From UBA5004 sp038061835 (GTDB lineage: Bacteria > Patescibacteriota > Minisyncoccia > Phycocordibacterales > Zambryskibacteraceae), in the NCBI GenBank assembly GCA_038061835.1, contig JBBTYJ010000015.1, positions 4,093-68,092 on the forward strand: a stretch of 64,000 nt of DNA, given 5' to 3'. The notes under the pieces are model-generated. The model saw nothing but the letters and a program-made list of their open reading frames with translations, had not been told where the DNA came from and made no database searches. The stretch's first letter is position 1. Each line of letters opens with the position of its first letter. The translations under genes were made by a program, and so were the position numbers. This document shows positions 15,705 through 24,552 of the stretch, one piece after another.

Positions 15705-17548
15705 TATGGTCTGTGGCCTACGATAAAGACATTGTACCAGATGGCTAACATCAAAAGGAGATAGATTTTTCTTGAGTTATCACTCTGGCCGGAGATATGA
15801 TCATCTATAAGATTTTTAATAAACGAGATATTCATGTGATTCTGGATATATGGATTATCCAAAATAGTATTATAAATACTTTGCCTCTCTTTCGTAAACC
15901 AGTTTCTAACGGGTGTTGGAAAACCAAGTTTCCTTCTCCTGCGCACCGATTCAGGCAAAATTTGTCTAAACGCTTCACGTAAAAGATATTTAGTGATCCC
16001 GCGTTTCCATTTAAATCGATCTGGAAGACTCGACGCAAGACGCGCCACCTCAATATCTAGAAATGGCACTCTCAATTCGAGTGAATATGCCATAGTCATT
16101 TTGTCAGCCTTGGCCAAAATATCTCCGACAAGCCAAGTATTAATATCAATGTATTGCATTTTGGTCGAATCACTAAAACGAGCAGCTTCCTTGTATAGGT
16201 CTCTGATTAAAAACTTTTGCTCTGGTTTATCTTTCCAGAGAGATTTAATTTCTGTTCCATTAAAAACAGAGGCGTTGCCAATATACCATTCTTCAAGTTT
16301 TTGACTTGCTCTCGTGGCATAATTTTTACCCCTAAAATCAAAGGGTAATTGGCTAATAAATTTCAAGATAATATTAGGTATCCAAGTAATCCATCGGCGC
16401 GCGAAAGGTTCTAAGTAAATATTATAACCGCCAAAGAGTTCGTCCGAGCCCTCGCCGGAGAGTACTACTTTGACGTGCCGAGCCGCTTCCCGAGCAAGAA
16501 AATATAATCCCAGGGCCGAGGGATCTGCCACTGGTTCATCAAAATGCCATACCGCCTTGGATAAATTTGTAAAATATTCTTCGGCTCCGATAGTAATTTC
16601 GCAATGATCAGAATCGATCGCTCTAGCGGTCTCCAAGGCTTCTTTGCTCTCGTTTAGAGATTCAAAGCCAACGGTAAATGTTTTAATTTTTTTACTCGCA
16701 TTGAACGGGATTGGAGTATTATTTCTAATTTTCTGCATCAGGGTCGCAATGATACTCGAATCTATGCCTCCGGATAAAAAGGATCCAACCGCCACATCGG
16801 CTACCATGTGATGAGCAACAGAATCCTCCATCGTTCTAAGAATTTCTGCGGCCGTTTTTTTCTCATTTAGAGAATTATTCTGTTTGAATTCAAATTGCCA
16901 ATATTTTTTGATCTCCGTCGCTCCGGTTTTAACATCTATTTTCATAAAATGGGCAGGCAATAGTTTGAAAACATTTTTAAAAAAAGTTTCCTCAAGAGGA
17001 TTATATTGGAACGACAGATAATTGAAGACTGCTTTGTCATTTACTTCCGATCTAAATTTAGGCAGAGCAAAAAAACTTTTTATTTCTGAAGAAAAAGCGT
17101 TGATTTGATTTCCCTCTTTCCAATAATAAAGTGGCTTGATACCGAAGAAATCGCGTGCCAGAAAGACTTTTTTATCCATGGCATCATAAATGGCAAAGGC
17201 AAACATGCCGCGTAAACGCAGCAATATATTTTCTTCCCACTTTTCGTATCCTGCTAAAATTACCTCGGTATCGCTATTAGTTTTAAACTGATAATCTTTC
17301 AGCTCATTTTTAATTTCCTTGTAATTATAAATTTCTCCGTTAAAAATAAGCGTGAGTCTGCCATCGTTTGAAGTTATCGGTTGTTTACCTCGGGCAAGAT
17401 CGATAATCGAGAGACGCCTCATGCCAAGCGCTAGATATTCATCAACGAAGAAACCTTCATCGTCCGGCCCGCGATGATGAATTAACTCCGTCATGTTTTT
17501 AATGGCGTCTTTTTCTTTAAAATTAATGATCCCCGCTATACCGCACAT
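15704..17548 (-). CDS. asnB: Glutamine-hydrolysing asparagine synthetase
   Basis: An N-terminal glutaminase domain starts with the catalytic cysteine (MCGIAGI) and is followed by the ATP pyrophosphatase-type synthetase domain with SFLSGGIDSSI. Total 614 residues, as usual. It normally makes asparagine, but AsnB-like amidotransferases in some bacteria amidate peptidoglycan precursors; the placement between mraY and a D,D-carboxypeptidase makes that possible here. The string CTAACGGG at 15903-15910 is part of the native GFPTPVRNWF motif, not a repeat element. Confidence 0.93.
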   Translation of the reverse strand: MCGIAGIINFKEKDAIKNMTELIHHRGPDDEGFFVDEYLALGMRRLSIIDLARGKQPITSNDGRLTLIFNGEIYNYKEIKNELKDYQFKTNSDTEVILAGYEKWEENILLRLRGMFAFAIYDAMDKKVFLARDFFGIKPLYYWKEGNQINAFSSEIKSFFALPKFRSEVNDKAVFNYLSFQYNPLEETFFKNVFKLLPAHFMKIDVKTGATEIKKYWQFEFKQNNSLNEKKTAAEILRTMEDSVAHHMVADVAVGSFLSGGIDSSIIATLMQKIRNNTPIPFNASKKIKTFTVGFESLNESKEALETARAIDSDHCEITIGAEEYFTNLSKAVWHFDEPVADPSALGLYFLAREAARHVKVVLSGEGSDELFGGYNIYLEPFARRWITWIPNIILKFISQLPFDFRGKNYATRASQKLEEWYIGNASVFNGTEIKSLWKDKPEQKFLIRDLYKEAARFSDSTKMQYIDINTWLVGDILAKADKMTMAYSLELRVPFLDIEVARLASSLPDRFKWKRGITKYLLREAFRQILPESVRRRRKLGFPTPVRNWFTKERQSIYNTILDNPYIQNHMNISFIKNLIDDHISGQSDNSRKIYLLLMLAIWYNVFIVGHRP

Positions 17549-17552
17549 AAAT

Positions 17553-18503
17553 TTAATTGCTACTTATATACCGCATTACGGCGTTAACCAATACACGCGC
17601 ATCGTCAAAACGACCTTCCCCGGCAGAAGCACCGAGGATGGAAACAATAATCGGCCGGCCCAATTCCGGGTCAAAGACAAATGCCAGATTGCCGCCGGCA
17701 GTATCGGTAAAACCAGTCTTAGACGCCATAAGTCCAGGAATTTCCGCGACCAAGCTATTGGTATTTTGGGCGACATGCAGATGATTATCCAATGATTGAA
17801 AAGTGGTGGTAGCCTCTTTGGTTGCATCAAAAAAGGCGGGATGATTCGTGAGTATATATTCCAAAAGAGTACTAATATCTTTAGCCGTGCCATAAGCGCC
17901 ACCCTTCACATTCGACTCATCCAAGCCCGTTTCATTCCAAAAATAAGTGTTCTTAAGATTAAGTTCTCGGGCCTTATCATTCATTTCTCCGACGAAATCA
18001 TTAATAATTTCCGCAGACGTTGCATTTGCGCTCGAGAGAGCTCCGAGAGACAGGGCTATCGCCCGCACACCATCATTGGATGACGTTAATAGAGAAAAGT
18101 CCAAGAGATCCTTAAGTTTCCAGTGTTCATTTTTGTATAGACCACTATTGCCTTCCGCGTTTAGGGCTTCCTCAGTTACGATAACCGTGCCATACAAAGG
18201 ACTTAGATCTTCAGCAATTAAGGCGGACATGATCTTGGTCAGAGAAGCAAGCGAGAGACGCATGTTTTCGTTTTTAGCAAATAAAACGGTTCGAGTTCTT
18301 AAATCATAAACGTAAACCGCTTTTGCCCCGATTGTTATAGGAGGAAAAGAAACGGCAGCCACCCCGGTAGGAACTGATTTATCTTTCCTTTCCACTTTTG
18401 TGTTAAAAATTAAAGAGACTATAAACAAGCACGAAAGAATAATAGCCAAAACAAGAAAAAATCTTATCTCCGTATGACGTATGGTAGAAAATTGATCATT
18501 CAT
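17553..18503 (-). CDS. dacA: D-alanyl-D-alanine carboxypeptidase, S11 family
   Basis: A penicillin-binding protein that trims terminal D-Ala from peptidoglycan peptides. After an N-terminal membrane anchor (FFLVLAIILSCLFIVSLIF) it shows the three active-site boxes: SLTK, SSN and KTG (MASKTGFTD). Length 316. The start codon is the border of element IR4. The PBP5-type C-terminal anchor domain is absent, so the N-terminal helix holds it to the membrane. Confidence 0.92.
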   Translation of the reverse strand: MNDQFSTIRHTEIRFFLVLAIILSCLFIVSLIFNTKVERKDKSVPTGVAAVSFPPITIGAKAVYVYDLRTRTVLFAKNENMRLSLASLTKIMSALIAEDLSPLYGTVIVTEEALNAEGNSGLYKNEHWKLKDLLDFSLLTSSNDGVRAIALSLGALSSANATSAEIINDFVGEMNDKARELNLKNTYFWNETGLDESNVKGGAYGTAKDISTLLEYILTNHPAFFDATKEATTTFQSLDNHLHVAQNTNSLVAEIPGLMASKTGFTDTAGGNLAFVFDPELGRPIIVSILGASAGEGRFDDARVLVNAVMRYISSN

Positions 18504-18582
18504 CCCGTTAGAAGCCGCTACTAGTGACTCGCTGATAATAAATGATATTCATAGTTTTGTATATATGAGCTTCTAACGGGAT
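18502..18582. repeat. Start-codon palindromic element IR4 (81 bp)
   Basis: Arms ATCCCGTTAGAAGC (18502-18515) and GCTTCTAACGGGAT (18569-18582). Both arms differ from the other copies at the matching position (GC against TT/AA), a compensating change that keeps the stem. ATGAA is present on both sides. The scpB stop TAG is inside the left part in coding direction. Confidence 0.92.
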
Positions 18583-19151
18583 TCATTTGATTCTGCGGGC
18601 GAAGCTTTTTCAAACTCCTCTATTTTTTTAAAAGCAACTCGATATTCCGGTAAATCTTCGCGACAAGTGATCCCTAAATGCTCAAAAAGTTTTAGGGTGG
18701 GCTTGTAACTATAGCTCCTCCCCACTCGAACCGTTTCGTCAGGTGAAGCAAGCGTGTCATCGGGACGTTCAATAAGACCTCGAATAAGAAGCGAGCGGAG
18801 AATAAAACTTGAATTCACCCCGCGAATATGATCGATCTCGCGGCGGGAAATTGGACCCCTGTAGAGAATAATGGCGAGAGTTTCAAGACTGGCGCGACTA
18901 AGCTCGCGAGAAAATTCTTCTTTGACTAGACTCTCGATAAGATTACCGGCATCTGGATGAGTACCGAGGCCTGCAAATTCGCCATCGAAAACAATGACAA
19001 TACCCCTGTTTTTATAAAATTCTCCCAATTTTGATAACGTGATTCTTATTTCTTCCGGTTTATTGCCGGTTATTTTCGCCAATTCAGAAACAGAAACCGG
19101 TTCGTTCTTGAAAAAAAGTATTGATTCTATTTTTAATTCTAAATTAAGCAT
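18573..19151 (-). CDS. scpB: Segregation and condensation protein ScpB
   Basis: ScpB is a winged-helix kleisin partner that bridges Smc and ScpA. The 192 residues include LNLELKIESILFFKNEPVSV, RASLETLAIILYRGPISRREIDHIRGVNS and SYSYKPTLKLFEHLGI, all typical. The last two codons (SR) and the TAG stop come from element IR4; without it the frame would end ESNE then TGA. It overlaps scpA by 8 bp. Confidence 0.93.
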   Translation of the reverse strand: MLNLELKIESILFFKNEPVSVSELAKITGNKPEEIRITLSKLGEFYKNRGIVIVFDGEFAGLGTHPDAGNLIESLVKEEFSRELSRASLETLAIILYRGPISRREIDHIRGVNSSFILRSLLIRGLIERPDDTLASPDETVRVGRSYSYKPTLKLFEHLGITCREDLPEYRVAFKKIEEFEKASPAESNESR

Positions 19152-19887
19152 AAATGGGAGTGTTCACTGATTCGCTTTCTATCTCGATATCTTCTCTGCT
19201 TTTTTGTGTCACACGAATGGCGCCGCGTTTGATCAATTCGAGCATGGCAAGAAAACCAATGATTATAGAGACTTTCTTTTCATAAGTGAGCGCTCCTTTA
19301 GTACTATGAAATTCTTTGAAGCTGAATTTGCTTGTCTTGGTAATGCGTTCCGCCAATTTCCCTATCATCTCTTCGAGACTAATTATCTTTCTGACAATAA
19401 CTTTAGGTAATGTCTCTTTCTTCGGTAAAGATTCTATCACCCCCTCGAGAGCAAAGAGAAGATTTTTTGTATCAGTTTTGGAGTCCGGGGAGAAAACTAT
19501 CGTTTGATTTTTCGATGGTGTCTTTTCAAAAATTACCTTCCGACCATAAATCATTTTCAAACCAAGGGTAAGTTCCTTGACTCTGGCATAGACCTTCAAA
19601 CGATCTTCCAAATCATGGATACTTTCTTCTTCTTCGTCTGTCAGTCGAATCATGGGTAGAAGAGATCGAGATTTGATGAGCATCAAGGTTGAGGCGATGA
19701 CGATAAATTCAGCCGATTCTTTTAATGGAAATTCTTCGTGCTCATCAATGTATCGTATAAAGTCATCCGTTACTTGAGACAATGACACATCGTTTACGAA
19801 AAGTTTCCTTTGAGTCACTAAATCAAGAAGAAGGTCTAAAGGACCTTCAAAAACCCCCGTTTTTACGGTATATGAGCGCTTTTCCAC
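19144..19887 (-). CDS. scpA: Segregation and condensation protein ScpA
   Basis: Kleisin subunit of the Smc complex. VKTGVFEGPLDLLLDLV is the diagnostic N-terminus; ESAEFIVIASTLMLIKSRSLLP follows, and the C-terminal winged helix has VSIIIGFLAMLELIKRGAIRVTQ. Normal length at 247 residues. Operon with scpB. Confidence 0.94.
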   Translation of the reverse strand: MEKRSYTVKTGVFEGPLDLLLDLVTQRKLFVNDVSLSQVTDDFIRYIDEHEEFPLKESAEFIVIASTLMLIKSRSLLPMIRLTDEEEESIHDLEDRLKVYARVKELTLGLKMIYGRKVIFEKTPSKNQTIVFSPDSKTDTKNLLFALEGVIESLPKKETLPKVIVRKIISLEEMIGKLAERITKTSKFSFKEFHSTKGALTYEKKVSIIIGFLAMLELIKRGAIRVTQKSREDIEIESESVNTPIYA

Positions 19888-19911
19888 TTCTCCATCATAG
19901 CGTCTTTAGGC

Positions 19912-20493
19912 TTAATTTTCAATTAAAATCTCTACTATTTCGTCCCAAGAATAGACTCTGTGAATTGGTGGTTTAATTTCACCCTGATTCCACGGCGCAT
20001 CAAAGAGTAAAGCAGGTATGCCAAAGCTTGCAATATCATTCACATTATGTAGAGAATCATCCACAAAAAATTCAACGCCAAGTTCTTTACACACTTCTCC
20101 TTTAGTACGTTTGAGACCCTTTTCTTGATATTGATACTGATTCGTAAAATGAATTCCAGCAAAAGTTTGGGGGAAATGCTTGTCCAACCACTCTAGCGAT
20201 ATATTTTTCAATTCTTCTGGCTTAGCCGTAATAACATGAAGAATATGATGCTGTTTTAGTTTTTTTATCTTCTCAACCGCTCCATTTATGGGCTCGGCAT
20301 TACGATGTTCTGATGACTGATAAAAACCAAAAACTTTCTTTTTTGATTCTTCCTCCGTACAATTCCACATTTCTGCTAAATTTTCTCTGAACTGGTGACG
20401 TTTATAATCTGTTCCAAAACGATAATTGTGATATCGGTGAAGCGATTCTCGAAAATCAAGCAATACATCATCAAGGTCAAAACCGATGGTCAT
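19912..20493 (-). CDS. HAD-superfamily phosphatase (5'-nucleotidase C-like)
   Basis: The N-terminal FDLDDVLLDF carries the two HAD aspartates, VITAKPEE is motif II and FFVDDSLHNVNDI is the motif III/IV pair. The fold resembles the NT5C deoxyribonucleotidase branch with a helical cap. The substrate is unknown. The ATGA overlap with aspS suggests coupling. Confidence 0.82.
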   Translation of the reverse strand: MTIGFDLDDVLLDFRESLHRYHNYRFGTDYKRHQFRENLAEMWNCTEEESKKKVFGFYQSSEHRNAEPINGAVEKIKKLKQHHILHVITAKPEELKNISLEWLDKHFPQTFAGIHFTNQYQYQEKGLKRTKGEVCKELGVEFFVDDSLHNVNDIASFGIPALLFDAPWNQGEIKPPIHRVYSWDEIVEILIEN

Positions 20494-21764
20494 GGATTCA
20501 GTCTCTTAACATCTCGCGGTAAATATGTCGCCTCGCGGACATTGGGTAAATCAAGAATTTTCATAATAAAGCGACCCGGGCCAATACCGGCGCCGCCATG
20601 CGGCGGACAACCATAACGGAAAAAATTCAAATAATCTTTCAGCAACTCGAGATCCATATCCTTCTCTTTGGCTTGTTTTTCAAGAATCTCTGGTCTATGT
20701 TCGCGTTGTGCCAGAGTTGTTACTTCAATACCTCGATAAAGAAGATCCGCCCGACGGCTTCTATCGGAATCTTCGTCTAGACGCATATGATAGAAGGCGC
20801 TTTTGGATTTGTGATAATCGGTGATAAAAACAAATTCATGTTCATGTTCTTTAAGAATATATTCCGAGATGGTTCGTTCTTCTTCCGGCGAAAGATCGTG
20901 CTCCCCGCCCGACTGAACGATGTCAGTCGTTCGGGCAGGTTCCGGCGAAGAAACACCGAGACTGGATAAAATCTTTTTTGCCTCCACTATTGTCATTCTT
21001 GGAAAAGGTCGAGTCGGCACAGTAATATTCAAATCTGGAAAAACCTTCAATAGTTGCTCGAGGCCGCGAATAATCATCCCCTCTTCTTCGTCCATGACAT
21101 CGTAGTGGTCCTTAATATACGAAACCTCAAAATCCCAACCGGTAAACTCCGTCAGGTGGCGAGTAGTAAAGGAGGGTTCAGCGCGAAACACGGGAGATGT
21201 CATAAAAATTTTCTCAAAACCGGATGCCATGGCCATTTGTTTATAAAACTGAGGAGATTGAGCCAGATACGCTTTCCGATCAAAGTAATTTACCTCAAAG
21301 ACTTCCGCTCCTGATTCCGACGGGGTAGACATAAGGGCCGGCGGGTAAAGCTGGATGAAATTGTTTTCATTCCAATATTTGCGCCAGCCTTTCTCAAATT
21401 CCGTCCAAACCTTGAAAATCTTGGCTTTCTCTGGCTTACGAAGATCAAGCCAGCGATAATCGAAACGTATCGGCGCTTCGGTTTCTTCCCCACTCTTCAC
21501 CACTACCGGTATCGGCAATTCCGGCGCGGCCATACTCAACACCTCAATCTTAATCGGATGCATCTCATGACCGCCGGGTGCCTGTGGAGCGTCTATCATT
21601 TCTCCGGTCGCTCTGATGACAGATTCGAGTGTTAAATTCTTGGCCGTCTCGAATTCCGGATTGTCTGTCGTCACTACCAACTGCGTTAAGCCCTTCAAAT
21701 TGCGCACGATAATAAAAATTATTTTTGATTGAATGCGCAGAGCATGTACAAATCCCTGAATCAT
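20490..21764 (-). CDS. aspS: Aspartyl-tRNA synthetase, archaeal type
   Basis: Class II synthetase of the compact archaeal/eukaryotic kind: a short OB-fold, then FDYRWLDLRKP, motif 2 as FRAEPSFTTRHLTEFTGWDFE and motif 3 as GGAGIGPGRFIMKIL. The large bacterial GAD insertion is missing. At 424 residues it may be non-discriminating and charge tRNA-Asn too, but that cannot be read off directly. An insertion PEPARTTDIVQSGG at about 275 is coded by a palindromic stretch (20905-20937). ATGA overlap with trpS. Confidence 0.9.
   Translation of the reverse strand: MIQGFVHALRIQSKIIFIIVRNLKGLTQLVVTTDNPEFETAKNLTLESVIRATGEMIDAPQAPGGHEMHPIKIEVLSMAAPELPIPVVVKSGEETEAPIRFDYRWLDLRKPEKAKIFKVWTEFEKGWRKYWNENNFIQLYPPALMSTPSESGAEVFEVNYFDRKAYLAQSPQFYKQMAMASGFEKIFMTSPVFRAEPSFTTRHLTEFTGWDFEVSYIKDHYDVMDEEEGMIIRGLEQLLKVFPDLNITVPTRPFPRMTIVEAKKILSSLGVSSPEPARTTDIVQSGGEHDLSPEEERTISEYILKEHEHEFVFITDYHKSKSAFYHMRLDEDSDRSRRADLLYRGIEVTTLAQREHRPEILEKQAKEKDMDLELLKDYLNFFRYGCPPHGGAGIGPGRFIMKILDLPNVREATYLPRDVKRLNP
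20905..20937. repeat. Palindromic insertion inside aspS
   Basis: GCCCGA...TCGGGC outer arms and ACTGA...TCAGT inner arms. It codes in frame for ARTTDIVQSGG. TTCCGGCGAA occurs on each side (20883-20892 and 20940-20949), which could be a duplicated flank. Confidence 0.6.
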
Positions 21765-22729
21765 AAAATTTGTAATCCAATTTTTTCTCTAACCTCTTTC
21801 ATCTTTTTTTCTGCTCTTTCTCGCGCAACCTGACCGCCTTGGCGCAAGACATTGAGTACCATTTTTTTATCAGTCTCGAGGTCTTGTTTCTTGTCGCGCA
21901 TCGGTCTTACGAAATTTTTTAAATCATCTATCAACACTTCTTTAAGAATTTTGTATTTCCCTTTATTTTCTTCATATAAATTATCGAGAAATTCTTTGTC
22001 CTTGAACAAGGCATGAATGGCATAAACATTTTCCGGTCTTTCGTTCGAGGAATCAGTCACAATACTCATCACGGATTTTTCTATCTCTTCGTCTGTGGCA
22101 AAAAGCGAAATGGTATTACCATAACTTTTGGACATTTTCCTGCCATCGATACCCGGTACCGTGGCAACATTTTCCAAAATCAATGATTTCGGTAATCTGA
22201 ATACTTCTCCAAATATCCGATTAAATTTCTCTGCCGTATCACGCGCAATTTCTACATGTTGTTTCTGATCCTGTCCGACAGGCACAACATCAGCGTCCTG
22301 AATAAGGATGTCTGCGGCCATAAGCAGCGGGTAATCAAAGAGTCCGACGTTAGGTTCTTTACCATTGGTTATTGCATCCTTATAAGCATGCGCACGCATT
22401 AGATATGGCACAGTAGTCAAACAATTAAAAATCCAGGCGAGTTCTGTTACTTGGGGCACATCGGACTGTAGAAATAAAGTAGTTTTGCGTGGATCAAGAC
22501 CTATGGCGAGATAGGTGACGGCGATATCAAAAGTATTTTTCTCCAATCCCCTTCTCTGTTCCCCATTATTAGCAACTATGTTGGTTAATGCATGATAATT
22601 TGCAATAAAAAAAGAGCTTTCGTATTTATTCTGAAGCTCAACAAACTGCTTCATTGCGCCAAAATAATTGCCTATGTGCGGTGTGCCGGTCGGTTTGACT
22701 CCGGATAGCAGTATTTTGCTCTCTGGCAT
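21761..22729 (-). CDS. trpS: Tryptophanyl-tRNA synthetase
   Basis: Class I synthetase with the HIGH-type motif VKPTGTPHIGNYFGAM and KMSKSYGN. The tryptophan-binding region (MAADILIQDADVVPVGQDQKQH) is intact and the 322 residues are of normal length. It follows the sensor kinase by 14 bp. Confidence 0.95.
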   Translation of the reverse strand: MPESKILLSGVKPTGTPHIGNYFGAMKQFVELQNKYESSFFIANYHALTNIVANNGEQRRGLEKNTFDIAVTYLAIGLDPRKTTLFLQSDVPQVTELAWIFNCLTTVPYLMRAHAYKDAITNGKEPNVGLFDYPLLMAADILIQDADVVPVGQDQKQHVEIARDTAEKFNRIFGEVFRLPKSLILENVATVPGIDGRKMSKSYGNTISLFATDEEIEKSVMSIVTDSSNERPENVYAIHALFKDKEFLDNLYEENKGKYKILKEVLIDDLKNFVRPMRDKKQDLETDKKMVLNVLRQGGQVARERAEKKMKEVREKIGLQIL

Positions 22730-22743
22730 ATGAACCTATGGTA

Positions 22744-24420
22744 TCAAGAATTGACAGGCAATTCCATAAAAAATGTGGAGCCTCGGCCCGTACCGGCAGA
22801 TTCTACCCAGACACGACCTTTATGCGCCTCCGCCACTTCTTTGACAAAAGAAAGACCAAAACCGGTAGAATTGATATTAACCTTGAGCGAATCCTTGTCT
22901 CGTCCACCTTTGGTAAAAAGCTTCGACTTAAGTTCACTTGAAATACCCACACCCGTATCTTCAATTTTAAACAAGATTTTATCACCATCTTTTGCTTGCC
23001 CGTCGAAGCCTTGGCGTAGTCGAGACATTTGGATTTTGACTTCTCCTTTCGGCGTATAACGGATGGAATTATCAATCAAATTTCTTATAGCTTGTTCCAG
23101 CTGGGTCTTGTCACCACGCGTATTGTAGTTGCCTTCTTCGATCTGCAATTTAAACGATAGTCCTTTGTCTTCCGCCGTTTCTCTCTGTTTTTCGGCCACG
23201 CCCTGAACCAGTTCTCTCATATCTAACGATTGCATTTCATATTTATAAGTCCCCTTTTCAATATTAGACGCATTAAGAAAATCGGTAACAAAATTGACTC
23301 CTTCAGTTACCGAATCATAACCCTCCTTAACCAGATGTTGGGCTGACTCTGAAACTGGTCCATAATCCTTGTCGGTCAATAATGCATCAAAAACAAGCCT
23401 GGCCTTAGTCATATATCCCTTAATCTGGTGGTTGATGATGTGTATCAAATTCGCCTGCCCCTCGTTGGCAATCTTCAGTTCTCCGGCCAACTTTTCAATT
23501 TTCTCGCGCTGTTCAATTTCCCGCTTAACACTTTTAACCAGCAATAGACCGGAAATAACAGTCAATATGAGAGTAATACCAATTAAAATTCTATTGATAT
23601 CAGTGGTTACAAAGAAAAGTTGTGAGCCAATCAATATTATTAGAATAACCAGAAATGCCTGTGTGGCAATTAGTTTAATATTAAAGGCTCGAAATTGTAC
23701 GATTAAATACATTAATATCAGTAAAAAAACAACCATTCCTAAAGGACCCCAGAGATTTATTTCATAAGTTTTGCTCAATTCTGCAAAATAGTTTGAAGCC
23801 CAAAAAAAGCCAAGGAATAGAAGAACACCGATTGGCAATAATATCGATAAAAATTTCTCTTTTCTAGTACTACTTTTAATAAACTTCTCTATCACAATAA
23901 CTGGTATTATTAGAAGTATCACTAACTCCAAGATATAAATAATGTCCCATAATCTGCCTACGACGCCTTCACAATTTGATAGATTAAAATACGAAATATT
24001 GAGAGTGGTTGGTACTAGCAATAAGATTCCTGTATATATTATAAGAAAGATATAATTACACCATGTTGGTACTTCTTTAATAAATAAGAATGAATAACAG
24101 AAATAAATACTAAAGATGTAAATCAATATCTCTGGTATGACTAAGAGCTGCCACGCCAAATATACCACCTCAACATCGGCGGCAATCCATTGAAATAAAA
24201 TTAAAAAAATCCAAGCTGCAAAAGCAAAGGAAATATAAGTGAAATATTTAGCATACACCACCTCCTTTCTTTTTTGCCATACCACTATTCCAAATATTAT
24301 AGAAAGAATCAAAATTGGTATATAAGCATAAAACAAAAAAGCGGGGGCAATGGCAACGTCAAATAAATTTAAAAAATTTGGTTGGGCATCCGGACAAAGT
24401 GTAAGTGTCATATCTAACAA
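22744..24420 (-). CDS. Sensor histidine kinase with N-terminal multi-helix membrane domain
   Basis: The first 300 residues hold about nine membrane helices of the 7TM-sensor/MASE kind, followed by a coiled linker, a dimerisation domain with INHQIKGYMTKARL (probable phospho-histidine; Gln replaces the usual acidic residue) and a HATPase domain with N-box RNLIDNSIRY, DTGVGIS and GFGLSFVKEV. No response regulator gene is adjacent; a free receiver protein lies at 59949. The insertion SRLRQGFDGQAKD in the ATPase domain comes from the repeat-like DNA at 22996-23027. Confidence 0.88.
   Translation of the reverse strand: MLDMTLTLCPDAQPNFLNLFDVAIAPAFLFYAYIPILILSIIFGIVVWQKRKEVVYAKYFTYISFAFAAWIFLILFQWIAADVEVVYLAWQLLVIPEILIYIFSIYFCYSFLFIKEVPTWCNYIFLIIYTGILLLVPTTLNISYFNLSNCEGVVGRLWDIIYILELVILLIIPVIVIEKFIKSSTRKEKFLSILLPIGVLLFLGFFWASNYFAELSKTYEINLWGPLGMVVFLLILMYLIVQFRAFNIKLIATQAFLVILIILIGSQLFFVTTDINRILIGITLILTVISGLLLVKSVKREIEQREKIEKLAGELKIANEGQANLIHIINHQIKGYMTKARLVFDALLTDKDYGPVSESAQHLVKEGYDSVTEGVNFVTDFLNASNIEKGTYKYEMQSLDMRELVQGVAEKQRETAEDKGLSFKLQIEEGNYNTRGDKTQLEQAIRNLIDNSIRYTPKGEVKIQMSRLRQGFDGQAKDGDKILFKIEDTGVGISSELKSKLFTKGGRDKDSLKVNINSTGFGLSFVKEVAEAHKGRVWVESAGTGRGSTFFMELPVNS
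22996..23027. repeat. Repeat-like insertion inside the histidine kinase gene
   Basis: The stretch holds GCCTTGGC and two TCGA blocks and codes for RLRQGFDGQ in frame, between two normal strands of the ATPase domain. Symmetry is weaker than in the other insertions. Confidence 0.4.
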
Positions 24421-24432
24421 ATATATTAATCT

Positions 24433-24552
24433 TTAATCTTGAATTTCAATGATATCAATATGTTTTCTTACAAGAGTATTGTAAGAAGTATAAATGATAA
24501 TGAAAAAACTTAATAAAACAACGAGGATAATAAGACTTGAATTTTTATTCAT
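24433..24552 (-). CDS. 39-residue membrane peptide upstream of the sensor kinase
   Basis: ATG 24552 opens a 39-codon frame ending 12 bp before the kinase start. The peptide is one hydrophobic helix (SLIILVVLLSFFIIIYTSY) with a charged tail. It would be the first gene of the long minus-strand array. No homologue recognised; coding status rests on position and composition. Confidence 0.45.
   Translation of the reverse strand: MNKNSSLIILVVLLSFFIIIYTSYNTLVRKHIDIIEIQD

Noticed and set aside
15899..15915. CTAACGGG inside asnB resembling the start-codon element arm
   Set aside because: It codes the conserved GFPTPVRNWF motif of asparagine synthetases and has no partner arm nearby, so it is chance similarity.
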